The position numbers and the translations under genes are program-made. A stretch of 13,859 bases of DNA from Marinagarivorans sp. UBA5868 (GTDB lineage Bacteria; Pseudomonadota; Gammaproteobacteria; Pseudomonadales; Cellvibrionaceae): assembly GCA_002432095.1 (NCBI GenBank), contig DJFQ01000168.1:2971-16829 (forward strand), read 5' to 3'. Positions 1 to 7,502 of the stretch are shown piece by piece. The notes under the pieces are model-generated. The model was not told the origin of the DNA. It saw only the letters and a list, made by a program, of their open reading frames with translations, and ran no database searches. The stretch's first letter is position 1, and every line of letters begins with the position of its first letter.

Positions 1-76
1 TAATGGTGAAACTGTTGAATGTCGACTGCGTAATAGCGAGCTGCATCTTGGCGAAATGCCGTCGCCCACCCAGTAA
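1..76 (+). CDS. C-terminal fragment of an unidentified protein (cut by window edge)
   Basis: An open frame runs from the left edge through bases 2-76 and ends at TAA (74-76). It gives 24 residues, beginning NGETVECRLR and ending EMPSPTQ. The start and most of the protein lie outside the window. The tail is polar with no recognisable motif, so I cannot name it. It is on the same strand as the shikimate-kinase-like gene and ends 117 bp before it. A short open frame at a window edge could also be chance, which keeps confidence modest. Confidence 0.4.
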   Translation, partial: NGETVECRLRNSELHLGEMPSPTQ

Positions 77-193
77 AACCCTAGGCTGCGCTCCGTGAGG
101 GTGATGAACCTGTTAGTGATAAACCCGGCTAAGGGTAGTGTGATATTGTTCGCGGGTCTATCCCTTCTCCATCGACTTCCGAGGTTTCCCTTA

Positions 194-724
194 ATGACAT
201 CTCCGCTCATGCAACGCGGTCTGGTGTTGATTGGTATGGCAGGCGCCGGCAAGACTACCGTAGGACGGCTGCTGGCGGCGCGATGGGCAGCCCCGTTTGT
301 CGACACTGATCATTTGTTGGAGCAGCACAGCGGCGAGACCTTGCAGAGTCAGCTCGACCGCCTCGGATATGTCGCCATGCGTAAGGTGGAGGAAGACTTT
401 GTCGCAATCTGCACTTTGCCCCCCGCAGCCGTGATCGCCACTGGCGGCAGCGTGATTTATGGAGCCAGCGCAATGGAGCGCCTGCGTCATTACGGCGTAT
501 GCGTATACTTGCAGATTTCCCTCACAACCGTTATGCAGCGGGTCGACAATTGGCAAAGTCGTGGCTTTTCCAGCGCACCGGGTCAGACATTAGAGCAGGT
601 GTATCTGGAACGTATGCCTCTCTATCAACACTATGCGGACCTGATATTGCCGTGTGATGACCTGAGCCCCCAGCAGGTTGTGCGGCAGTTGGAGGAACGC
701 CTGATGCCTTCTGGAGTACCTTAG
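194..724 (+). CDS. Shikimate kinase family protein, atypical subgroup
   Basis: A P-loop small-molecule kinase of 176 aa, the usual length for shikimate kinases, which phosphorylate shikimate with ATP in aromatic amino acid synthesis. Visible features are a Walker A GMAGAGKT (residues 14-21), the DTD motif (37-39), an Arg in the MRKVEE segment (R63), GGS (84-86), a lid segment with SRGF (R123) and ERMPLY (R140) before the conserved YAD. R63 and R140 match the arginines that hold the shikimate carboxylate. GGS replaces the usual GGG, and the lid differs from classical AroK. aroB is not adjacent, whereas AroK usually sits beside it in gammaproteobacteria, so the true substrate is uncertain. I chose ATG 194 because GAGG (181-184) lies 9 nt upstream and the protein starts just before the P-loop. 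A GTG at 95 would add 33 residues without family similarity. Confidence 0.8.
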   Translation: MTSPLMQRGLVLIGMAGAGKTTVGRLLAARWAAPFVDTDHLLEQHSGETLQSQLDRLGYVAMRKVEEDFVAICTLPPAAVIATGGSVIYGASAMERLRHYGVCVYLQISLTTVMQRVDNWQSRGFSSAPGQTLEQVYLERMPLYQHYADLILPCDDLSPQQVVRQLEERLMPSGVP

Positions 725-748
725 CGCCAACCCCCTCAAATGAGGCTG

Positions 749-774
749 TATTCACCAATGGCGGTGGTTATAAT
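749..774 (+). promoter_or_regulatory. Candidate sigma70 promoter upstream of the aminotransferase gene
   Basis: A perfect TATAAT lies at 769-774 in the 120-bp gap before the aminotransferase gene. The upstream element is poor: TATTCA at 749-754 has only a 14-bp spacer and 3 of 6 matches, and nothing better is seen at 16-18 bp. Transcription would start near 781, leaving a leader of about 64 nt. The -10 match is strong evidence in composition terms, but the absent -35 keeps this a candidate. Confidence 0.4.
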
Positions 775-844
775 CCCGCGCCTTTAACGGATTCACAGTT
801 TTGCACTTTCCACTTCTGCTGCCTGAGCGGGGATCTCGATAGCC

Positions 845-2038
845 ATGTTTGAACGTTTAGCGACTTTGCCCGCGGACCCGATTCTCGGTCTGATGAGTTT
901 GTTCCGCAATGACCCGAATCCGCGCAAGGTCGATCTGGGCGTGGGTGTATATAAGAACGAACAGGGAGAGACTCCAGTGCTCGCCTCGGTGCACGAGGCG
1001 GAAAAGCGGCTCTTGGCTCGCCAAACCAGTAAGGTCTATGTCGGCCCCGCTGGCAACGTCACGTTTAATGCTGCCATGAGTGCGTTGTTATTGGGGCCGT
1101 CGACTGCGCTGGCAGAAGGGCGTTTTGTGGCAGTGCAGACACCCGGTGGCTGCGGTGCGCTGCGCGTAGCGGCGGAACTCGTGAAAACGGCCAATCCCTC
1201 CGCCGCCATTTGGGTCAGCGATCCTACCTGGGGCAACCATATTCCGCTGCTGGGCAATGCCGGGCTGACGATCCGCCAATACCCCTATTTCGATGCGGCG
1301 ACGTCTGCGGTGAATTTCGATGCCATGATGGCCTCCCTCGCGCAGGTAAAGGCCGGGGATCTGGTGTTGCTGCACGGTTGCTGCCATAACCCGAGTGGCG
1401 CAGATTTATCGCCCGAGCAGTGGCGCCGTGTAGCAGCACTCGCTTTGGAAACCGGGTTTACACCGTTTGTTGATATGGCCTATCAGGGTTTTGCGGACGA
1501 TTTGGAAACCGATGCCTACGGTCTGCGTTATCTCATTGATCACTTACCCGAAGTGGTGGTGGCCGCCTCCTGCTCGAAGAACTTCGGTGTATATCGTGAT
1601 CGGGTAGGGCTGGTGGGGTTGCTGTCGGAGAGTCCTGCCTCGGCGCAGGCGGCGATGAGTCATATGTTGTCCATCGTCCGGGGGATTTATTCAATGCCGC
1701 CGGACCATGGCGCAGCGCTGGTGGCCGAAGTGTTGACGGACCCGCAATTGCGGCAGCGCTGGGAAGCTGAGGTAGCGGAGATGCGCGGTCGCATCAACGA
1801 TTTACGCGAGCGCTTTAGTAGCGCTATGCAGGTGCGTTTGGGGTCTGACCGATTTGATTTCGTGAAGCGTCAAAAGGGCATGTTTTCTTTTCTTGGTTTG
1901 AGTGAGACGCAAGTCCTGCAGCTGCGGAGTGAATATGGGATTTATATGCTAAATTCGGCGCGCGCGAGTATTGCCGGGTTTAACGCCACGAATATGGATT
2001 ATGTGTGTGATGCGATAGCCGAGGTTGTAAGCGTCTGA
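845..2038 (+). CDS. Aspartate/aromatic amino acid aminotransferase (class I, AspC/TyrB type)
   Basis: A PLP enzyme that moves the amino group of aspartate or an aromatic amino acid to 2-oxoglutarate in the cytoplasm. Its 397 aa match AspC and TyrB in length. Visible active-site residues are W129 in PTWGN, N182 in HNPSG, D210 and Y213 in VDMAYQGF, the PLP lysine K245 in SCSKNFG, R253 in YRDRVG, R279 in VRGIYSMPP and R373 near the C-terminus. R279 and R373 correspond to the two arginines binding the substrate carboxylates. The phosphate-cup motif reads GGCGALR, with C103 where AspC has Thr. Sequence alone does not separate aspartate from aromatic preference. ATG 845 has a weak GGGGA ribosome site (829-833) about 11 nt upstream. 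The gene has its own candidate promoter and sits 120 bp downstream of the kinase-like gene. Confidence 0.93.
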   Translation: MFERLATLPADPILGLMSLFRNDPNPRKVDLGVGVYKNEQGETPVLASVHEAEKRLLARQTSKVYVGPAGNVTFNAAMSALLLGPSTALAEGRFVAVQTPGGCGALRVAAELVKTANPSAAIWVSDPTWGNHIPLLGNAGLTIRQYPYFDAATSAVNFDAMMASLAQVKAGDLVLLHGCCHNPSGADLSPEQWRRVAALALETGFTPFVDMAYQGFADDLETDAYGLRYLIDHLPEVVVAASCSKNFGVYRDRVGLVGLLSESPASAQAAMSHMLSIVRGIYSMPPDHGAALVAEVLTDPQLRQRWEAEVAEMRGRINDLRERFSSAMQVRLGSDRFDFVKRQKGMFSFLGLSETQVLQLRSEYGIYMLNSARASIAGFNATNMDYVCDAIAEVVSV

Positions 2039-2092
2039 TTGGTCGAGTATTTGTCGTTCTGCACAGGACGCCTCCGTCTCGTCAGGAAGTGA

Positions 2093-2122
2093 TGGAAATC
2101 CGTCTGGTGCGTTGTTTATACT
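2093..2122 (+). promoter_or_regulatory. Candidate sigma70 promoter of the HD-GYP gene
   Basis: TATACT at 2117-2122 matches the -10 consensus in 5 of 6 positions. TGGAAA at 2093-2098 matches the -35 in 4 of 6, with an 18-bp spacer. It lies in the 169-bp gap between the aminotransferase and HD-GYP genes and would give a leader of about 80 nt. No intrinsic terminator is visible in this gap. Confidence 0.4.
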
Positions 2123-2207
2123 GCTCAAAAAATGTCCGTAGGCCACGTATAGCCCGACGGATAGCCAGCCCCGCCGGCACTTAGGTGGGAAGTGAAATCG
2201 AGGCTCA

Positions 2208-3440
2208 ATGTCGTCTAATACCAAAAAAATACACGTTAGCGAACTACGTGTTGGTATGTTTGTCAGCCAGCTGGATCGCGATTGGCTGGAGACGCCGTTT
2301 TTGTTGCAGGGCTTTCAAGTTGAAGAGGAAGCCGATATTGATGTGATTTCGGAGTATTGCCAACACGTCTATATCGATGATGAAAAAAGCATCAAACCCA
2401 AAGCCAGTGAACACAGCTCTGATGTGGGCACCGCCCGCCATGTTCGCGTAAACCCTGATATTTTTGCTCCCGAAGTACCTCTGGAAGACGAACACCGCCG
2501 AGTGATCGGCACCTTCCGTCAAGCCCGTTCGCTGACGAAAACCCTGCTCGACGATATTCGCCTCGGTGGCGCTATCAACACCGACCAGGCTCGCCATACA
2601 GTCAACGAATGTGTGCATTCTGTGATTCGCCATCCCGATGCGTTGTTGTGGATGTCGAAAATGCGCGACGAAAACGAGTACACCGCCGAACATTGTTTGA
2701 ATGTTTGTATTCTCGCTATCGCCTTTGGTCGTCAATTGGGCATGGGTGAGCAGGAACTGCAGAATCTCGGCATGTGCGGCCTGCTGCACGACGTGGGCAA
2801 AATGAAAACGCCTCCGGAAATTCTTAACAAACCGGATACACTCACACCCAAGGAAATGCGCATCATGATGGCGCACACGGTGCACGGGCGAAATCTCCTG
2901 CTGAGCTCATCGGGCATTTACACAGGTGCTATAGATGTGGCTTTGAGCCATCACGAGCGTATCGACGGCAAGGGTTATCCACGGCAGTTGGCGGGGAGCA
3001 GTATTTCCCGCTACTCCAAGATCATCGCCATCGTAGACGCCTATGACGCAATGACCGCCGACCGCTGTTACCAGTCCGCACGTACTTCTACAGAAGCCAT
3101 CAAAATTATCTACAAAGAGCGCGGCCAGCATTTTGATGAGCAGCTCGCGCTGAAATTTCTCCAGACCGTAGGACTGTATCCGGCGGGCAGTATCGTCGAG
3201 CTGTATTCGGGTGAAGTGGGTATGGTGATTGAAGCCAATCCGCGCCTCCGCCATCTGCCGCGAATCGTCATGCTGCGCGACCGTAACAAGCAGCCGGTGG
3301 CGAAGGAGATGATGATCGATCTCTCGTTGATCGAAAAAGGTGAGCTGAGCAAGGATTACCTGATTAAACAGGTGTGGAAAGACAAAACCTTCGGCATCAC
3401 CCTAAAGAACTACCTGGAACGTGGCCTGTTTATGGCGTAG
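2208..3440 (+). CDS. HD-GYP domain phosphodiesterase with N-terminal DUF3391 (cyclic-di-GMP turnover)
   Basis: A 410-aa cytoplasmic protein with no membrane segment. Residues 5 to about 100 look like the DUF3391 domain (HVSELRVGMFV, then VYIDDEK). Residues of about 150-330 form an HD-GYP domain. Metal-site residues are visible: H162 in EHCLNV, the H194-D195 pair in LLHDVGK with K198, H223 in AHTVHG, H248 and H249, and D277 in VDAYDAMTADR. The signature HHERIDGKGYP (248-258) is complete. HD-GYP enzymes of this class hydrolyse cyclic-di-GMP to pGpG or GMP, so an active phosphodiesterase is likely. No receiver or sensor domain is present, so DUF3391 probably provides input or docking. The remaining 80 residues follow the catalytic domain. 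GAGG (2200-2203) precedes the ATG by 4 nt. The gene is alone and converges with greB. Confidence 0.93.
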   Translation: MSSNTKKIHVSELRVGMFVSQLDRDWLETPFLLQGFQVEEEADIDVISEYCQHVYIDDEKSIKPKASEHSSDVGTARHVRVNPDIFAPEVPLEDEHRRVIGTFRQARSLTKTLLDDIRLGGAINTDQARHTVNECVHSVIRHPDALLWMSKMRDENEYTAEHCLNVCILAIAFGRQLGMGEQELQNLGMCGLLHDVGKMKTPPEILNKPDTLTPKEMRIMMAHTVHGRNLLLSSSGIYTGAIDVALSHHERIDGKGYPRQLAGSSISRYSKIIAIVDAYDAMTADRCYQSARTSTEAIKIIYKERGQHFDEQLALKFLQTVGLYPAGSIVELYSGEVGMVIEANPRLRHLPRIVMLRDRNKQPVAKEMMIDLSLIEKGELSKDYLIKQVWKDKTFGITLKNYLERGLFMA

Positions 3441-3441
3441 C

Positions 3442-3493
3442 CGCCGATGCACGGTTTTATGACATAGCGCCATTTATAGCGCCGATGCACGGT
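3442..3493. repeat. Imperfect tandem duplication, two copies of a 14-bp repeat
   Basis: CGCCGATGCACGGT occurs at 3442-3455 and again at 3480-3493, 38 bp apart. A shared ATAGCG follows each copy (3464-3469 and 3499-3504). The second copy borders the greB stop codon, so the pair looks like a degenerate duplication around the greB 3' end, in the gap where the HD-GYP gene and greB converge. No hairpin with a T-run is seen here. Confidence 0.7.
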
Positions 3494-3495
3494 CC

Positions 3496-3990
3496 TCAAT
3501 AGCGAACATCCACCACATAAAACCGCTTTTGTCCCTCCGGTGAATGCAACACCACTTCGTCATCCAGGCGCTTCCCCAACATCGCCCGCGCCAGCGGTGA
3601 ATCCACGCTGAGTTTGTCCTCGCGCAGATTGAATTCGTCCGGGCCGACAATGCGATAGGTGCGTTCTTCGCCCGCTTCATCTTCCAGAGTAACGTACGCG
3701 CCGAAAAAGACTTTTTCGGGATCGTCCGGCCGGCGCTCGACGATTTGCAACTCGTCCAGGCGTTTGGTCAGATAGCGTACGCGGCTGTCAATTTCCCGCA
3801 GTCTACGCTTGCCATAGATGTAGTCCCCGTTCTCCGACCGATCGCCGTTTTTTGCAGCCTCGTGCACGGTTTGCGTCACCACCGGGCGTTCGACTTTCCA
3901 CAAGTGATGCAACTCCGCACGCAGCTGCTCTGCCCCTTCGGGAGTGATGTAGGCGGAACCTCGCCGTGTTGGTGGACGCCAGCGGCTCAT
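3496..3990 (-). CDS. greB: Transcription elongation factor GreB
   Basis: GreB enters the RNA polymerase secondary channel and stimulates cleavage of backtracked RNA. The 164-aa product shows the N-terminal coiled coil (about 18-80) with the acidic tip in GDRSENGDY (D50, E53), then KRRLREIDSRVRYLTKRL, which is characteristic of GreB rather than GreA. The C-terminal FKBP-like domain carries VFFGAYV (95-101), YRIVGPDEF and SVDSPLARAMLGK. Length is close to the E. coli protein. The start is ATG at 3990, preceded by AGAGGT six nt upstream. It overlaps the upstream peptidase stop in an ATGA (3990-3987), so the two are probably one transcript with coupled translation. A TTG at 4008 would add six residues and would include the ribosome site, so it is rejected. 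Confidence 0.95.
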   Translation of the reverse strand: MSRWRPPTRRGSAYITPEGAEQLRAELHHLWKVERPVVTQTVHEAAKNGDRSENGDYIYGKRRLREIDSRVRYLTKRLDELQIVERRPDDPEKVFFGAYVTLEDEAGEERTYRIVGPDEFNLREDKLSVDSPLARAMLGKRLDDEVVLHSPEGQKRFYVVDVRY

Positions 3991-5942
3991 GGAGCGACCT
4001 CTGGCCAATTGTGGATGGTGATATCAGGTCCATTCGATGCGTTTGAGTCCAAGTGAAAAATTCTTCGGTAAAACGCCAGTTCCGCATCCAGCTGATGCTG
4101 GATGGTCTGGGCGCTGCGGAAACCATGGCCCTCCTCGGGATAGGTCACATAAGCGACGGGGACGCCAGCGTCTTTTACCGCCGCCACCATTTGCTCGGCT
4201 TGATTAGGTGGCACGACTTTGTCCTGCAAACCTTGGAAGACCAGTAACGGGCAGCGGATATTTGCGGCTTTGTGAATGGGTGAGCGTTGTTCATACAAGG
4301 CTTTTTCCTGGGGATATGCACCCACCAGACTGTCCAGGTAGTGCGCCTCGAATTTGTGAGTGTCCTGCGCCAAGGTTTCCAAGTCGCCGATACCGTAAAG
4401 GCTGACGCCAGCGTTGAATACCTGTCGGTCCGTCAGCGCCGCCAGCACGCTGTAACCACCGGCGCTGCTGCCGCGAATGATGCGCTGTTGCGGGTGTACC
4501 CAACCTTGGGCAGTGGCGTACTCTGCTGCTGCGCATAAGTCGTCCACGTCCACCACACCCCACTGGCGGTCGAGCGCGTCCCGGTAGGCACGACCAAAAC
4601 CGGTGCTGCCTCGGTAATTCACATCAAATACGGCAAAACCGCGCTGGGTCCAGAATTGAATTTTCAAGTTGAGTGAAGCGTCCGACGCGGCCGTTGGACC
4701 GCCGTGGCCAATGACAATGAGAGGAGGAAGCTTGTCCGCATGGCCGGCAAATCGAGCGTTTTCCGGCTGGTAAAAAAAGCCATGGGCGATTTGCCCGCCC
4801 TTCGTAGGGAAACCGACCGGTCGAGCGTGGGAGATGTCGTCTTTGGCCAGCGGCGCCTGCTTGGCAGTCAATTGAAAGTGTTCGTCCGTTCGTAGCCAAA
4901 GGCCTTGGGCCAGATATGTTCCTGCACCCAATACCGCGGCGCGTTTACCTGAGCAAGTCACGGATTGCACCGCATTGCAATCGGAAAGCAGCGGTGAGGA
5001 TAGGTGCCAGTCACCATTGTGTTCAGTCAAGGATGCCAAGCGCCAAACACCCTCTTGGGTATAACTGACCAACAGATGCCGGTCGTCGAGAAAGCCATAA
5101 CTGGTTTGGCGGCACACCCAATGCGGTGGTGCAAAATCGGCAGCCATCGGCAGCAAGGCCGAACCATCCCCAGTAGCCAATGAGTCCCGAGGTAAATGGT
5201 AGAGATTCCACCAGTCCGTGGCATCGCTGATCCAATACAGATCGCCACTTGGTGACCAGCGCGGCTGCGTGATACTGATGCGGTTATCGCCGGTCACTTG
5301 GCGCGGTGGACCGAATACGCTGGCGCTTGCCATTGATCGCAACCAGAGCTGCGATGCCTGCCAGGGCATGTGCGGATGATCCCAGGTGATATAGGCGAGC
5401 CAGCTACCATCCGGGGAAACTTGCGCGGACGTAACAAAATCGTGGCCGGTTTCCACGCCGCTCATGTGACTGCTGGCGAGATCCAGACTGATCAAGCGAT
5501 TTTGCGGTTCGGTCGTTGCGCCGGAATGGTCTTCACAAATTGCTAACAAACAGTGGTGGATAGGTGAATAGTGCAGATCGCCATAGCGGCAATCGGTGGT
5601 TTGGGTAAGCGGTTCGATGCGTTGGTTGGCGAGGTCCAAGCGGTAGATCTGCTGGTCCTCACCATTAACGAAATAGACCGCATCTTGTGTGGCAAAAAAA
5701 CTGCCGCCCCCGTATTCATGCACTTTGGTACGGGCATTCCAAGGATTTGGCAGGATTTCACGGGTGGTTCCATCGGCTGCGCGTTGCAGAATCGTCTGTC
5801 GGCCTTTTTCCGCTGGTCGCGTTTCCAGCCAAAAGAGGGATTCACCAACCCATTGCGGCTCGGCCATTTTCACGCTGTTGGCGGCGACAACCTCTCCCGT
5901 CAGTGAGGATGCCCAGGTACCATACGCGGCAGTCGTTTTCAT
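3987..5942 (-). CDS. S9 family (prolyl oligopeptidase type) serine peptidase
   Basis: A 651-aa cytoplasmic peptidase with no signal peptide. The N-terminal part (to about residue 370) resembles a beta-propeller: HEYGGGSF near 75-82 and repeated segments such as VSPDGSWLAYITW and WSPSGDLYWIS. The C-terminal alpha/beta hydrolase domain has the oxyanion motif HGGPT (413-417) and the nucleophile S493 in GSSAGGY. D574 in GLQDKVVPP and H606 in EEGHGF complete the triad. The motif set fits the S9C acylaminoacyl-peptidase or dipeptidyl-peptidase-like group that cleaves short peptides. The exact specificity is not visible. The start is ATG 5942 with AGAGGG five nt upstream. A longer frame to 6005 would run into tilS without similarity. 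It overlaps greB by 4 nt and faces away from tilS. Confidence 0.93.
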   Translation of the reverse strand: MKTTAAYGTWASSLTGEVVAANSVKMAEPQWVGESLFWLETRPAEKGRQTILQRAADGTTREILPNPWNARTKVHEYGGGSFFATQDAVYFVNGEDQQIYRLDLANQRIEPLTQTTDCRYGDLHYSPIHHCLLAICEDHSGATTEPQNRLISLDLASSHMSGVETGHDFVTSAQVSPDGSWLAYITWDHPHMPWQASQLWLRSMASASVFGPPRQVTGDNRISITQPRWSPSGDLYWISDATDWWNLYHLPRDSLATGDGSALLPMAADFAPPHWVCRQTSYGFLDDRHLLVSYTQEGVWRLASLTEHNGDWHLSSPLLSDCNAVQSVTCSGKRAAVLGAGTYLAQGLWLRTDEHFQLTAKQAPLAKDDISHARPVGFPTKGGQIAHGFFYQPENARFAGHADKLPPLIVIGHGGPTAASDASLNLKIQFWTQRGFAVFDVNYRGSTGFGRAYRDALDRQWGVVDVDDLCAAAEYATAQGWVHPQQRIIRGSSAGGYSVLAALTDRQVFNAGVSLYGIGDLETLAQDTHKFEAHYLDSLVGAYPQEKALYEQRSPIHKAANIRCPLLVFQGLQDKVVPPNQAEQMVAAVKDAGVPVAYVTYPEEGHGFRSAQTIQHQLDAELAFYRRIFHLDSNASNGPDITIHNWPEVAP

Positions 5943-5971
5943 ACGTGCCCTCTGCTGCAAAAAAGTGGACC

Positions 5972-6000
5972 AATATACCCAAATGATTTCTCTGCCCCAA
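5972..6000 (-). promoter_or_regulatory. Candidate promoter of the peptidase-greB unit
   Basis: On the minus strand TTGGGG (6000-5995) and TATATT (5977-5972) are separated by 17 bp. They match -35 in 3 of 6 and -10 in 5 of 6 positions. Transcription would start near 5965, 22 nt before the peptidase start codon. The elements overlap the first codons of tilS, so the two divergent genes share very little regulatory DNA. Confidence 0.35.
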
Positions 6001-7305
6001 CTCATTCACCATTTTGTCGCCGAACAGCCGGACGTGCAGCGCGTCGTGTTGGCGGTGTCTGGCGGGGTGGATTCCATGGTGTTGTTGCACAGTGCAGTAA
6101 AAGCCCAACTGTCGCAGCCTCTGCTAGTGGTGCATGTGAATCACCAGTTATCGCCTTTTGCGGCAGACTGGCAGGTTCGGGTAAGCGATTGCTGTACGCG
6201 CCTCGGTGTGGAGTTCGCCGCAATGGCGGTACAGGTGGAGCCGAGAGGTGCCGGATTGGAAGAGGCTGCGCGGAAGGCGCGCTATGCGGCCATTGAACAT
6301 TATTTGCGTCCAGGGGATCTGGTGCTGATGGCGCACCATCAACAGGATCAACTGGAAACGTTTTTTCTCCGTCTCGCCCGCGGTGCCGGGGTTCGTGGAC
6401 TTGCCGGCATGGAATCGCTGCGAGATTGGGGGCCGGCGCGCCTGGGTCGACCGTTTCTCACTGTCGACCGCGCGAGTATTGAGCGTTACGCGCAAATACA
6501 CGCGCTGACTTGGGTGGAAGATGAAAGCAATGCAAATGAGCTTTTTGATCGTAATTTCCTACGTTTGCATGTTATACCCATGCTGCAGCAGCGCTGGGCG
6601 GAACTGCCGGCGCATGCGTCTCAGGCTATGGCGCAATTGCGGCAGAGCGATACGCTGCTCAATGAATTTGCCAGTGAGGATCTCCAGCGTTGTCGCCCGC
6701 AGCCCGAGCGTTTGGGGGTGAGTTTAGAGATGGAGCCTCTGCGCGTTTGGTCTCAACCGCGCCGCTACAATCTGATGCGCCATTGGCTGGCCTCGCAAGG
6801 GTACCGAGCACCTTCACGGAAGCGCTTGGCGGAATTGGACGGGTTATTGACGGCGAAACAAGATCAAAACCCGCTGCTGGCCTGGGGTGATTGCGAGTTG
6901 CGTCGGTATCGCAAAAGGATTTATTGCCTGCCCGCCGGTTGGTCGCGCGCGCGTCCGGCAGCGCAAGATTGTTCAACCAATAACGATGTGGATCTTGGTG
7001 GCCATCACCTCAAATGGACGGCTGCTTCACCGGGGTTGCCAACCGGAGATTATCGCGTTGTGGTACGCACCCAGGCTCCAGAAGGACTGCGCGCCCATCC
7101 AGCAGGGCGAGCTCACTCGCAGTCATTGAAAAAGCTCCTACAAGAATACGGCCTTGAACCTTGGCTGCGCGATCACCTGCCGCTGATTTTTCTCGGCGAT
7201 CGCCTGATGGCGGTGGGCGATTTATGGATTGAGAAAAGCGTCGCTGTCGAATTTGGCGTGGTTCCGCGATGGTCATTTTCGCTGCCGTCATCGGCGCTTG
7301 TCTGA
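5983..7305 (+). CDS. tilS: tRNA(Ile)-lysidine synthase TilS
   Basis: TilS uses ATP and lysine to convert C34 of the CAU-anticodon isoleucine tRNA to lysidine, so that it reads AUA. The 440-aa product is normal in length. The N-terminal PP-loop ATPase has SGGVDS (26-31), HVNHQLSPFA (51-60), AHHQQDQLETFF (117-128), GVRGLAGM and RPFL (156-159). The DESN...FDRNFLRL segment (180-195) follows. A middle tRNA-binding region follows, and a C-terminal domain has SLKKLLQEYGLEPWLRD (381-397). The usual HxDDQ reads HQQDQ, with one Asp replaced by Gln and D122 retained. I chose ATG 5983 because the PP-loop then falls at the expected position. Upstream frame extension is antisense to the peptidase gene. The ribosome site is weak. 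tilS next to pyrG is common in gammaproteobacteria. Confidence 0.94.
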   Translation: MISLPQLIHHFVAEQPDVQRVVLAVSGGVDSMVLLHSAVKAQLSQPLLVVHVNHQLSPFAADWQVRVSDCCTRLGVEFAAMAVQVEPRGAGLEEAARKARYAAIEHYLRPGDLVLMAHHQQDQLETFFLRLARGAGVRGLAGMESLRDWGPARLGRPFLTVDRASIERYAQIHALTWVEDESNANELFDRNFLRLHVIPMLQQRWAELPAHASQAMAQLRQSDTLLNEFASEDLQRCRPQPERLGVSLEMEPLRVWSQPRRYNLMRHWLASQGYRAPSRKRLAELDGLLTAKQDQNPLLAWGDCELRRYRKRIYCLPAGWSRARPAAQDCSTNNDVDLGGHHLKWTAASPGLPTGDYRVVVRTQAPEGLRAHPAGRAHSQSLKKLLQEYGLEPWLRDHLPLIFLGDRLMAVGDLWIEKSVAVEFGVVPRWSFSLPSSALV

Positions 7306-7334
7306 TTGAGGCAAAAAGGCTTTTCTGTTACCCT
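7306..7334 (+). promoter_or_regulatory. Candidate extended -10 promoter for pyrG
   Basis: TTGAGG (7306-7311), a 17-bp spacer and TACCCT (7329-7334) preceded by TGT (7326-7328) form an extended -10 type promoter starting right after the tilS stop. The -35 matches in 4 of 6, the -10 in 3 of 6, and the TGn compensates. Transcription would start near 7341, giving a pyrG leader of about 235 nt. Confidence 0.4.
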
Positions 7335-7466
7335 GGCGCCCCATCTTGAAGGCGATGACAATTTCCAGAGAAGCTCCGTGACCGAACTGATAGACCGCTG
7401 CTCTGGTTGGCACTATCTCACCGTTTGATTGGCTCCCGCTTGATACAAATTGCACCCGCCTGACGG

Positions 7467-7487
7467 GCGCCGCAGATTTAGCGGCGC
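7467..7487 (+). promoter_or_regulatory. Stem-loop in the pyrG leader (first)
   Basis: GCGCCGC (7467-7473) and GCGGCGC (7481-7487) form a perfect 7-bp stem around a 7-nt AU-rich loop. Two G-U pairs could extend it. It competes with a smaller stem, CCCG (7455-7458) with CGGG (7464-7467), because both use base 7467. No T-run follows, so it is not an intrinsic terminator. Confidence 0.45.
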
Positions 7488-7502
7488 TTCCGGCGCAGCG
7501 GT

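Noticed and set aside
95..193. N-terminal extension of the kinase-like gene from GTG 95.
   Set aside because: The added residues have no family similarity, and a ribosome site precedes ATG 194. A TGATATTGT (141-149) resembling an extended -10 lies in this stretch, which fits untranslated DNA, but it has no -35 and was not called.
734..745. CCTC-AAAT-GAGG hairpin after the kinase-like gene.
   Set aside because: The stem is only 4 bp and no T-run follows, so it cannot be called a terminator.
2055..2070. Small hairpin (6 bp with one G-U) after the aminotransferase gene.
   Set aside because: No T-run follows and the stem is weak.
2244..2885. A 213-codon open frame on the minus strand inside the HD-GYP gene.
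   Set aside because: The + strand frame encodes a complete HD-GYP protein with all motifs. The reverse frame shows no recognisable motif and is a codon-bias shadow.
5689..6005. Open frames extending tilS upstream to 5689 and the peptidase to 6005.
   Set aside because: The extensions are antisense to each other's genes. Start codons at 5983 and 5942 match family N-termini, and the peptidase start has a good ribosome site.
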